64,000 bases of DNA from Blasia pusilla. Lineage: Eukaryota > Marchantiophyta > Marchantiopsida > Blasiales. Each line of letters begins with the position of its first letter. Position 1 is the first letter of the stretch. The stretch spans positions 20,584,001 to 20,648,000 of the forward strand of contig CM114272.1 in NCBI GenBank assembly GCA_050084515.1. Reading direction: 5' to 3'. Both the position numbers and the translations under genes were made by a program. Below the pieces are notes generated by a model. The model worked only from the letters and a program-made list of their open reading frames with translations, did no database searches and was not told the DNA's origin. Positions 38,210-49,349 of this stretch are shown here, piece by piece.

Positions 38210-38336
38210 AGTTGCACACACATAAGGCAAGGAGGACCATACCTCTGCCATCTCATGGAAAGAGGCTCAACAAAGAAAGAATGAACATTCCTCCTTGAGA
38301 TATAACCTCTCTCCTTCCCCAAAATTTCACCTCAAC
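38210..38336 (+). repeat. Dispersed repeat fragment (family R1)
   Basis: Similar to 39655-39780 ('cataaggcaaggaggacc' compared with 'cacaaggcaagcaagacc', 'gaggctcaacaaag' and 'ctccttgagatata'). It is abutted on the right by the MITE copy at 38337. Confidence 0.6.
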
Positions 38337-38644
38337 ATGGTTGCAAAAAAATGAATAAGTCTGTCCTGCGAACGGATATGGACAAACAAGTTTGGACATG
38401 GATTGCAAGAGGTGGGGCCCATGCTTATAGTTCATTATGGAAGGCAAGGTAGGGGCGGGTGGACAATAAGGGGGGAGGGAGTGGAGGTGGGGGGAGGAAG
38501 AAAGGAGAAAGTTGTGGATCATGGAGGCAAGGGGAGGGGAGAAGGGATGAGAAAGAAGGGGAGATGGGGCCCATATAGATAAGTCCTTACATAAGACGAA
38601 TATGAACATGTCCACAGACACGGACTTTGTCCACATGCAACCTT
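38337..38644. mobile_element. Second copy of the MITE, reverse orientation
   Basis: Its reverse complement matches the element at 1378-1709 through most of its length (GGACAAAGTCCG, the pyrimidine-rich middle, and 'atgggcccc(a)cctcttg' then 'aatccatgtc'). The ends are ATGGTTGCA and TGCAACCTT, giving 9-bp imperfect inverted repeats. No clear target duplication was seen at this site. Confidence 0.7.
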
Positions 38645-39654
38645 GCTCCTTGGTGACTACAACCTCGACTACAACTAACGATCATGGACTTTCCCAAAAT
38701 TTTCTTCTAGAAATTTTTTTTCTTAAAATTCCCTTTTGAGTCTTGATCCATCACCATTATAATGAAGACCAAAATATCTTAAGAAAATCTATAAATTATT
38801 TGTATATGCACTATATGATTGACTCAGTTATCTAGAACTGAGTTTACTTGGCATGGTTGTGTTTTTGGTGCTTCAGATACTAATACTTTTCTTTAGTTCA
38901 CAAGTGCCATAAGACTTCCCTCGTTACACCAATGATCCCACTTTGGGCTTGAAAAACTCCCTAATACATCCATCAGCACCACCTTGCACCTCTAGCAACA
39001 TAGTACTCAATGTCCCTAGGCTTGAAACCTTTCCATTCTATTGCACCTTATTGTACAATGCTCTCATCTAAGTGCCTAAAATTTTCACATAGCAACCTCT
39101 AATGGCTTATCCATTTCTCTTATGTTTAAGGCTCCATGATGTCCAATACCCACTAGCCTCCCAAAAAAACATATTGCCCAATGTCTTCTTGCCAACAACT
39201 CTACAATTGCTTCACTATCTCTACATACCTCAACATCCTCTAGCGGTCTTCCAATGCCTAAAATTTCCAATCTCATAGGCTACTATTATTTATGATGTAT
39301 CCAATTTTAGTTCTCAATTGGAAACCAAGAAATATATTTAGAGTTTTTCAATGAAAAGATCAAAGCCCAATGAATGTTTTGGGTCTAAATCGAGATTCTT
39401 GACTTGAAAATTTTTAGAAAAGATGGAGACTTCATGAACCAATTATAAAGAAGCCTACATGGGCATTTAAGTGTTTATATTAATCACATTTCCATATACA
39501 ACCCATATACTATTAATAGAAATTTAAATAAAAACCAAGTTTTAGAGACATCCAATCACATCCTATTCTAGCTATCAAGAAAATATTAAATATCAAGATA
39601 ATATATTCTCTATTTTCATGCTCGAAATGTTAAGCTTGATGCTTCTAGTTGAAA
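38645..39654. other. Intergenic sequence, no gene recognised
   Basis: One open minus-strand frame (39085-39276, 63 codons) reads smoothly and could be a gene fragment, but I do not recognise it. Confidence 0.35.
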
Positions 39655-40060
39655 AGATAATTACACACACAAGGCAAGCAAGACCATAGCTTGCCGCCTC
39701 ATGCCAAGAGGTTCAACAAAGAGAGAATGAACTCTAAAGCTCGCTCTCCTTGAGGTATACACCTCCCCTCTCCCAAGCTCTCTCCATGGTAACCTATGCT
39801 CCCATGTCACCTCCTAGGCTCTTGACCTGATGTAGGAGGTCAAGGACCACTTACCAAAAATAGAAATTTGATCATATACTCAAAATGATACTTACCTAAA
39901 ATAGTAAGTTCTTCAATATGGCTCCAAATGAGCCGAAACGAAGGGGAAACCTGCTCTCTCAGGTTTCCCGGGGCCGTAGCAGGTCATCCTCGACCTACTG
40001 AGCCTGTCCTCTACTTTTCACAAACGCGCTCTACTAGATCACCGATCTATCCTACAAGAC
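39655..40060 (+). repeat. Dispersed repeat copy (family R1)
   Basis: Matches 38210-38330 in its left part and, in reverse orientation, 63765-64000 in the remainder ('taacctatgctc', 'gtcacctcctaggctcttga', 'ggctccaaatgagccgaa'). It contains a hairpin with a 10-bp perfect stem around 39948-39973 (GGGAAACCTG, loop CTCTCT). No coding capacity was recognised; it may be an LTR or non-autonomous element. Confidence 0.6.
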
Positions 40061-42600
40061 GTGACAAGATGCATAAAACATGTAAGAACTTCATAATGTC
40101 AATTTTTAGTGTAACTTGTAATCTAAGATGTGTGTTACTCCCATTTTGCAACTTCTAGGTATTGCAAACCAGTTGCAAACAACATGCAAAAGTATCTTCA
40201 TAAACTTGATACTTTGTAGGAGCCTTGCGAGTTGTTGGACTCGCTAAACACTCACACAACCTTTCCAAATGACTTATACAACTAACTAACAATTTTGTTA
40301 AAAATAATTCAATGCATAAAAAATTGACTTGCGAAGCACCTATAGACAATTCAAAATCGGCAATAAATTCCCCCTTTCTCCTTTATAACCCTTGTTTTTC
40401 ACTTTTCCTCCTAAGTTTCCAAAACTCCTCTTCTCATTTTAAAGCTAAATTCTTCCTATAGAGAGATTAAGTCTTGACCTTTTGTAGGGTAAGAAAATTT
40501 ATTTTAATTTCCTTATTAAAATTAATTAGAATCTATGGATGATTGCAGGTTTCTTTCATAGATTCATTAATATTATCATTTAAAAAATAGAGTGTTGATT
40601 TGAATAGAAGCATACAACCTTTATACGCGTTCTTTATTTTTTCTTGCGAGTATTTTCTTAAGTGACTTCAATCCTAATTAGGTGTGTTTTGGTGGTTTTT
40701 AGTATAAATATTATGGTTTAATTGTATCCAAGAGAAGCAATCGAAATCGAAACTCTAGAGACTATTTTTTCCAAAAATTAAAAAATTAAAAAATATGAAA
40801 AAATTAAAAAATCCCAAATAATAACCCAAAAGAAGCCTACTCCTCTTGAAAAGAGCATTTATAGACTAAAAACTTTATCCAAATTGTGTGGAAGGTTTCT
40901 TTCATAGATTGGTTAAAATAAGTTTATTTCATAGATTTTGTACCTCTAGACACTTCATCCTTCATAGATTCTATCTTAACAAATTAAAATAAATTTTCTT
41001 ATCCTACAAAGAGTGTGAGTGTAAGAAAATGGCCCTTTTGACTCGTATTATATACATAAACTATGAGTCAAATTATATTCTTTGCAAGTGCTAGACTCAC
41101 AATTTTGTCACTACTTTGCAAGGCATTCGTAAACTACTTACGGCTTAGAGGACTTGCAAAATCGTTGCAAATGTACTATTGAATCATAAATATTTCCTCT
41201 ATTTAAATATTAATTATAAATATATTTTTATTATGTGATTATAATGACTAAGTTTATGATAATAAAACCTTATTTCATAGACGGGAAAAAATTCAACTTT
41301 TTTTCTCTTATTGGTTACCCTTGCACGATAACTTGGGAAGAAAATTTGCACCTCAATACGATAACAATGATTATGTAAAATAAGGAGGCGCTTGCTCCCA
41401 TTTGATTGAAGCGACATACTCTAAGTTAATATGCTATTAATATTTTGTTAGATTCACATCCCTCATTGGAAATTTTGACCCATGATTAAACCATCTTCAT
41501 GGAAATTTTTTTTTCCTTCCAACTACATGTATCTTAATGTCATCTTCTATAAGAAACATTGTTTCATGCTTATTCTATGCTATTGCTTCAAAGGGGAGAG
41601 AAAATATGACTCCACTATAAGATAGTCATGGGCAGCTACATCGATCCATATGGGTGACTACATCCTAATATTATGTCTACTCAAGGATGCCTTTATCTGG
41701 GGAATGAACCATCAGCATTAGAGGCAGAAATAATGATCTATAACTATTGCATGTATGTAAAGTTTAGATGGGGGAAAGGAGATGTACTTTCAAGTGCATA
41801 CAATCATGCGCCTATATAATCTCAGCTTAATTGATAACTCCCAATATATCCTATTTTGGCTACCATAAACCTACTACAACTCCTATTTAGGGCAATTTTC
41901 ATGATGTAAGATCTCATTAGTGTGGACAAAAAAATTTGAATTCTCAAAAGAGAAGGCTCCTTGCACAAAAAGAGAACATCCTCACAAGAACCATGATTGT
42001 AGTTATAGATCCTATTTGAAATTCATTTTGGGCACACGTGAGAAGCACCATAGGCATGGAAGAAGACTTAGCTTTATAGTTAACTTTGTGAAGGACATAC
42101 TCTGTCATATTAGTTATTGAGGTATATGGAATATTGGACAAGAGGTTTAATGCCTCTTTTATTGAGTGTGCCCTTCTTTCAAAATGGGTTGTCTTTAGTT
42201 AGTGCACCCTTAGACCGTAAATAAAGGGTTTCCCATGACTCTCTAATGGCGGGCTCATGTGGTGCAAAACGCCATAGCAAATAGTCATATTTTTTCAGCT
42301 ATGGCTGATATTATTTCTCTTATTGGCAAGGTTAGAAGGTTTCCAGAGTTATAAGTTTTATGCCTTCGTGTTCCCCTACCTAAATTCCCCTCTATATACT
42401 TCATTCTTGTATTTTATTCATGTCATCTATTTATGGGCATTATGAAAGTCAAAGTTATCTCAACAGAACTAAGAGGAAACCCCTGATCCACAACATATTG
42501 AGGAAATGAATCTATTTTATTATTGGAGAGTGTGTATTCAATTTTCAAACTCTTCTCCTCTTGATACATGGCCCTCCAAACCAATAGGACCATTCAAAGT
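40061..42600. other. AT-rich intergenic sequence, no gene recognised
   Basis: Contains A/T-rich low-complexity runs near 40780-40830 and only short ORFs. No TE protein text was recognised. Confidence 0.4.
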
Positions 42601-42639
42601 TGATTTAAAATGACACATCTTTACTACTATTTAAAATAA

Positions 42640-42850
42640 GGCTCTCTTGTCGTGAACAACTTTTCTAATGTATACCATATCTCTTTTAGAGTATCAACAT
42701 CTTGAATGTGACCAATCCGAGGACCAATCCTCAGCGAGCTGATCGTTATTGAAATATAGTGGATTACTTGCCTTTCGCGTTTGTTGTAAGTGCGAACATT
42801 CAAGTTTGTTGAGTCATCTTATGGTTTGGCCTCATTACTTATAAAAAGAT
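42640..42850 (-). pseudogene. Copia family A gag N-terminal fragment
   Basis: Similar to 6600-6790 ('gagtatcaacatcttgaat', then 'ttattgaaat(a/g)tagtggat' and 'gcgaacattcaagtttgttga'). It holds only the start of gag, next to the LTR at 42939, so nearly all of the body is lost. Confidence 0.7.
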
Positions 42851-42938
42851 CCCATAGTTCTTGATCCAAGAATTTTTTTTTCATGCGAACTTCTAAATAT
42901 TATAGTTCTTCTTATCTAATTTCTCGCCTCTAAATTGT

Positions 42939-43349
42939 TGTTGAGGAATACTCCATGAAGAACGATTTTACTCACAAAAATGTAATTTCAGACTCTCCAT
43001 TGCTCCAATTGAAGCATAAACCATACCTAAACAGAAATTATAGCATAAATTGCTAAAGAAGCATAACTGGTGGGATACGACTCTCACGCTCTCACACCAC
43101 CATGGAGAACAAAATTTTGCAATGAAAGAATGAATGAAGGATGACCTCCTTCTCAATTATATAGGATATGTAAAAGAAACCTTAACCCTAATCCTAACCA
43201 TAGTCTTGAGTTAGACTAATTATGTGAACTAACCCTAGTTAACATAATCGCGCTTAACTGACTAACCAAGGTTAAGCTTTCCTACTTCGTGTGAGTATCA
43301 AACATAGTAGTCTGAGTATCCGATGAGCTTGACTATAACTCAATCTTCA
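42939..43349 (-). mobile_element. Full-length copia family A LTR
   Basis: A 411-bp LTR starting TGTTGAGGAATACTCC and ending CAATCTTCA on the plus strand. It is the reference copy for the partial LTRs at 5-814, 4815-5148, 43735-44266 and 48795-49036. Gag-leader text lies on its left, so it acts as a 5' LTR of a minus-strand element. Confidence 0.75.
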
Positions 43350-43734
43350 ATAATCAGCCCGTGTAGGCCTTCCACGAGTCAGTGCAGGGCTCTACGCGGG
43401 CCGATAAGAGCTCAGAACGGGCTAGAGAACGGATGACAAGAATAGGCAACATGTCGTTGGACTGGGTGTGGGTTGATCGAGCTTGCCTAGGTGCAGGCGC
43501 CACGCGATAGGCCTGCATCCATAACAATAAATGGTTTACTTCAATGATAACGATGTATTGGAGAATAATTTATGAAATAATAGAGAGACTACACTTAGAG
43601 AATGGTTTGAAACTAATAGAGTACATGCTATACTTCAAGTATATTTATCTATTGACTTTCCTTCTTACTATTTTGGAGTAATAAAAAATGGCTTCAAAGA
43701 AAAGAATGAAGAGATGGTTGTAGACATCCTATTG
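43350..43734. other. No gene recognised
   Basis: A short GC-richer patch (about 43355-43515) of unknown origin is followed by AT-rich sequence. Confidence 0.35.
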
Positions 43735-44266
43735 TAGAAAATTGTTCAACAAGCATAACTTATAGGATATGTTTCTCACACACATCGCCATGAAGAATGA
43801 AAATTTACAATAAGAGAATTTGTGGAGCCTGGTCTCCTCCTTAATGATATAGGGTATGTGCAAGCAATTGTAACTCTAATCCTAACCCTATTTTTGAGTT
43901 ATACTTATTGTAGTTAACTAACCCCAAATAATAAGGTGTCTCGTGCGATGCACGGGAAATAAAAAAGTGCTTGAAAAATTATTATTAGTGTATAGCCCAT
44001 GAAGGAAAGGGATTAATGATGATGCACAAAAATTCAAAATTTTTTTCTTGCTGCCCGTATAAGGAGAAACATTTTCTGGCTACCCACTTGCCACATGTCA
44101 AATAGAGAGGTGCTTGCAAATCAAGAAGGCACTCTCCCATAATAATATAGATTAACATAATTATGCTTATATAACTAACTAACAAAGATTAAGATTTCAT
44201 ACTTCGTGTGAGTATCAAATGTAGCAGTTTGTTTGTTCGATGAGCTTGACTATAATTCAGTCTTTA
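43735..44266 (-). mobile_element. 3' LTR of copia family A, split by a mini-Helitron
   Basis: LTR text runs from 43735 to about 43931 and resumes at about 44152, with the 220-bp insertion between. On the minus strand the LTR is preceded by a polypurine tract (GAGGGGGA), the complement of about 44270-44277. Confidence 0.7.
43932..44151 (-). mobile_element. 220-bp mini-Helitron inserted in a copia LTR
   Basis: On the minus strand it starts A|TCTATATTATTATGGGAG and ends with a hairpin (CGTGCATCGCACG) followed by AGACACCTTA|T. The subterminal text 'gtgccttcttgatttgcaag' is shared with the element at 53667-53836. It lies exactly where other copies of this LTR are uninterrupted. The terminal CTTA differs from the usual CTRR. 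Confidence 0.65.
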
Positions 44267-47200
44267 ATAATCCCCCTCAAACTTATATCGATATCTCTAA
44301 TATCTAAATTATTTTTGAACATCTCAAACTTATCTCTAGACAATATCTTTGTAAGGATATCAATGATTTTCTAATCTGTAAATATATACACAAGATCAAT
44401 TTCCCCTCCAAGCACTTTTCCCCTGATCAAATGGTAGTGCACCTCAATATGCTTTGTTTGAGCATGAACACAATGTTATGAGCAAGCATGATGCTAATCT
44501 TTTTTTTTGCATACATTACACTAGATCATAAGTTAATAATACCAATCTCAATAAGTAATCGATGAAGCCACACCGCCTCGTATGTTATATTAGTTGCTTC
44601 TCTATACTCAACCTCTATTGAAGATAAAACAATTGTAAGTTGCTTCTTTGAAGCCCAAATTATAACTACGCTTCCAAGGTGAAGGATTAACTAGATTTAG
44701 AATGTCTATAAGATACGCTTCTGCATTATCCTCCTCATAGCATAAAAGTGAGGTTTCCAAGGTGCTTGCATGAATTGGCTCACTAGGCCAACTACGAAGC
44801 TCAAGTCTGGCCTATTTATAGTTAGATAGATCAAGATTACAACTATGCACATGTACATATTAGAATACATAAGGAACTCTTCTTCATCTACTATCAACTT
44901 TACACTCTCATCCAACGATGTAGAGATTGGCTTACAAGCCGTCATACTATATTTTGAAAGCATGTAAAAAGTATATTATCGTTATAATAACCACATGCTC
45001 TCTCAACGCTAATAAAATTAACACCAAGGAAATACTTAAGTTCTCGTAAGTCCTTCATATCAAATTTTGCTTTTAAATTTAGCTTGACTTGTTATACTAT
45101 ATTCTCAATACTTCTAGTAATCAAGAGATCGATAACATACAACACAATGATAACTGTATCACCTTGTCCTCTCAAGACATCTAGTGAGGAATCACAATCA
45201 CAAACCCTAAATCTAAGATCTTATAGGAGATATGTAATCTTGCCATACCAAGCTCTTGGAGCTTGCTTGACTGCGTATAGAGTTTTATTTAATATGCATA
45301 CACAGAATGGAAACTATGGATATTCATATTTTTGTGGTTAAGTCATGTATACCTCCTCATGCAGATCTCCATTCAAGAAGGTATTCTTGACATCCGTATG
45401 ATATTGTTTCCACTTCTTACTTACTACAACTACGACAACTATTATTGGAATCCCCCTCTTTGCAAAAAGGCTAAGTGTCTCCTCATAATCAATGTTATAT
45501 TGTTGAGCATAGCCCTTGTCTACCAATTTGGTCTTGTATCTATTTATTCTATGATCTTGATTTCGCTTCATTTTATAAACTCATCTACAACCAATAGCTT
45601 CCTTACCATAAGATTTATCAAAACTCCTAAGTCAATTGATGTCTTAATGCAATAAGCATTTCCTCCATTGCTTCAATCTATTCGACCTTATAAGTAGCAT
45701 CTTCAAAATAACTTAGTTCTAGTGTTTGAAAGGCATTCATCATATATGCACGATGTCCATACATCTTGTCATTTATTTATAAATCTATGAATAAGATGCG
45801 TGACTCTACTTGATCTACAAAGTTGTTGTTTAGAGGTGGATGCTTGTGACATCTAACTTGAGCTTTGACTAGTGTCAATAGACTAAATACGTACTTTTCT
45901 CGACCATAGGTTGATAGATTTAATTGAAGATTCTAGGATCTCTCTTGACAATCTTTCACCAATACTTGGGGAATTTGTAGGCAATATCTGTTGCTTTATA
46001 GTCATATTGTCACCCTCAATACACAACTTTAGAGATGGAATAGGCTTAGATGGAGCATATCATGACTTCAACTTATAAAAATATATCGCGACTAATAATC
46101 CGTTGACTGGAGGAAAGAATGTAGCACTTATATCTCTTATTGTCATTAGCATAGCCAATGAAGATACATCTCTCGAATTTGGGATGTAATTTCTAACGTC
46201 TTTAAGAAGGAACATGAGCATAACAAAAACATCCACTTTCAAGAATGAAACATCATATTTACTTCCTATGAAGATTTTAAATGGAGTCTTATCATGAACT
46301 TCTTCCATTGGAGTTTGATTGATTACAAAGACTGCGCATGCTATAACCTTTTCCCAATACATATGAGATGTGTTCTTATCATCTAACATAGCACATGCCG
46401 CCTTGGAAATATGCTAATTCTTCCACTTAGCCACTCCATTTTGTCGTGGAGTGTAAAGGCACGTGACTTGTCATTGGATACCTTTTTGATGTAAGTAGTC
46501 ATCAATTTTTTTTGAAAGATACTTTCCTCCTCCATTACAAGGTAATTTAAGAATGTGTTGCCCAATCTGCTTCTCTACCATAATTTTCAATGTCTAAAAT
46601 ATTGGGAATACTTATGACTCTGCTTTCAAAAAATATACGTATATATACCTAGAGAAGTCATCAATAAATGAAATAAAATATTCGCAACCACTAAGGCTAT
46701 ATTATGATGTTGTCCACATATCATTATGAATCTTCTTCAATATCTTGGATGCTCTTCTACCTTGCTTTGGAAATGGAAATCTAGCTTGTTTTCCAAACTA
46801 GCAAGTACAACATATCTCGAACTTAGTAGAACTCGATAATTTAGGAAGTTCTATCACTAGATAAGATGATAAAAGACTCTATAATTTTTGAAGATTTATA
46901 TGCCCAATTCTCTTTTGCCACACATTAAGATCCGTGACTTGTTGGCCAATTTAACCATAAATTGTTATTTCAATCTCTGGCATAGAAACATCTTATTTGG
47001 ACATTCTGCCATACTTTCTTCCTTTGATTGTCCTAGTCTAGTCATCCATTATTTCAATGAAACAACCATCTATCTTAAACTTCACGTGCTAATCGTGTTC
47101 TACTATCTGTCCTACAAAGATCAAATTTCTTGCAATGGTAAGAATGTAGATAACATTTCCAAGAGCACAAAGACTATATGATGTTATTGGAGCATTACCG

Positions 47201-47653
47201 ATAGGTGTGATATGATATTTATTATCATCTTCTATGAGTGCTATCGTAGGATCTTTTACAAGCTCTATACTAGTGAACAATTTAGCTTGTGAGGTAATGT
47301 GATTTGATGCATTAGAGTCAACGTACCAATCTGTTGTCGAGTCTTTCTTGACCATTACTCCCTATGATGAGTCATGACTAATAGGTGCTCACTCTATGGA
47401 TGTTTTTTTTCTCTTGATAGTGCATTTGATGTTGTTGATGCATATAGTTTTCTTGTTGTAAGGCTCTCCTTGTGAGATTTTCCTTCTTCTTGAACGAAAG
47501 TTTGCATAATGATCCTACATCTTAGAGTAATTGCAAGATCCAAGGACCCTTTTCTGTTGACCTCAATCCCAACGGTTTCCACCATCATCATCTTATCCTT
47601 GCGTCAAGTACTCGTTTGAAATTAATTAAGTGAAATTATGTTGAGTGTCTCTT
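44267..47653 (-). pseudogene. Ty1/copia pol remnant, nearly full order (family A)
   Basis: From 47653 on the minus strand: a ruined zinc knuckle (CNYSKM then a stop); a protease block with VDSNASNHIT instead of DSGA; a pre-integrase motif (VWQKRIGHINLQKL); an integrase core (IHNDMW, FIDDFSRYIYVYF, then CNGGGKYL, where the catalytic Glu is replaced by Lys); an integrase tail (VINQTPMEEVHDKTPFKIF); reverse transcriptase pieces (KTKLVDKGYAQQYNIDYEE, then YHTDVKNTFLNGDLHEEVYM, and YLTINRPDLSFVVGLVSQFM); and RNase H/tail text near 44280-44480. Stops and frameshifts occur throughout. Gag is cut at 47653 by an unrelated LTR. The 3' LTR is at 43735-44266 and the presumed 5' LTR remnant at 48795-49036. 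Confidence 0.88.
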
Positions 47654-48433
47654 TGTCACAACCTTCATAACCAAAAAAATACCAAATAAGTGCCAAGCGG
47701 AACATGAGAACTTAAGTGCACTCACACTGCAATGATCGCGTTTTGGAAAAGCTTTTGGAAGGTCTCTTGGAAAAGTCCAAGAGATGAAACGCGGAACAGA
47801 GTTGGGCGTTTCATGCACTAGTGGTCGCGACCAGGAAACCTAGATCAAACGTGAGCCAAGACTTGAGATGAGTTGAGTCTTGGAAGGTTGGTTGCCAAAG
47901 AGGAGAGAACCAGTTTTGGAACACGACTAGCATTTGGGGAATTGGATTATGTTTTGGACCATAACGTTTAGCCCCAAGATGCATTTGGCACAAGTAAGAG
48001 CACCTTGGAAATCTTATCTAAAGACACTTCCAATGCATTAAAGATCTTAGCAAACCCATAAGTACAGACTGAGATATTGGCCAAAAACAACTGTGAGAGC
48101 AATTGGGTTGAGGGCCAATTGGAGAGGCCCGACTGTCTTTCTCTAAATGTAGGGAACCCCAGAGATCCCCATAAGTACTAGTAAGGGAGGAGTCTCTCCA
48201 AGATAGCTTGGAACACGAATCCCCACTTTGAGCACCAAACGGCGTCTTAGAGGCACGGGATGGAACGAAGTTTGACATTGGAACTTGAAATCCAAACCTG
48301 ATCCAAGGGATTGGACTTTGTACGCCAAACTTGGATTCCGACCCGAGATTTACTTTGTGTCTTGATTAGGGACTCATTGAATGTCCATCGGACAGTTAAA
48401 ACCGCCAGGCGCGAAACGCCATTTGAGGTTCTT
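47654..48433 (+). mobile_element. Truncated copy of the 52.4-kb LTR family
   Basis: Starts TGTCACAACCTTCATAACC and follows 52415-53175 ('aagtgccaagcggaacat', 'gaaacctggatc'-like text, 'cccataagtactagtaaggg'). The last ~240 bp of the LTR are missing. The break point coincides with the loop of the palindrome at 48345-48499. It interrupts the copia gag sequence ending at 47653. Confidence 0.7.
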
Positions 48434-48499
48434 GCCTGGCGGTTTTAACTGTCCGATGGACATCCAATGAGTCCCTAATCAAGACACAAAGTAAATCTC
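48345..48499. repeat. Near-perfect inverted repeat, 66-bp arms
   Basis: The left arm 48345-48410 and right arm 48434-48499 are reverse complements at 65 of 66 positions, with a 23-nt loop. The left arm belongs to the LTR copy; the right arm is its inverted duplicate. Confidence 0.95.
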
Positions 48500-48530
48500 A
48501 AAGTCTGTCTCAAAATCTCCAGACTTGGGA

Positions 48531-48783
<253 letters not shown>

Positions 48784-48794
48784 CTTTTTCTCTG

Positions 48795-49036
48795 AGAATA
48801 AATTTTTCCCACGAAAGAATGTATGGTGGTGGGTCCCTTCTTAATTATATAGTGTATGCACATGTAATCTTAATCCTAATCCTACTCATAGTCTCAAGTT
48901 ATGCTAGATGTGATTAATTAATCCTAGTTAAGATAATAATGCTTAACCAACAAATCGATATTAAGTTTTCCTACTTCTTGTGAGTACCAGATGTAACACT
49001 TCGTGTGTCCGATGAGTTTGACTATTACTCAGTCCT
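48795..49036 (-). mobile_element. Copia family A LTR fragment (presumed 5' LTR)
   Basis: Shares 'gaaagaatg', the 'cttaattatatag' and 'ctaatcct' stretch, 'ttttcctacttcttgtgagt' and 'gatgagtttgactat' with the other family A LTRs. Position and orientation fit the 5' LTR of the element at 43735-47653, separated from it by the truncated LTR, palindrome and microsatellite. Confidence 0.6.
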
Positions 49037-49349
49037 CTATCCATATTGGCCGCTTACATCTTGATAAATATTTACTCGTAATGCACTCTTTGCTTTTAAT
49101 CGGTGATATTATAACAATGTCTTGAGCCAACAAGATATCGTTACATTAATATTTCCATATCATTAATATTGTCATCAATTGATTAAGTTGAACGTCATTG
49201 ATCTACATATACTTAAACATCTCTCAATTATTACTTACCATCTTTATTTGAGCATTGTAAGCTATCATCTATAAATAAAATCAATTTAAATCAATTTATT
49301 CAAGTTATGATTGTAGCGTACCAGTCGATAGTAATGCAACACGATTAAT

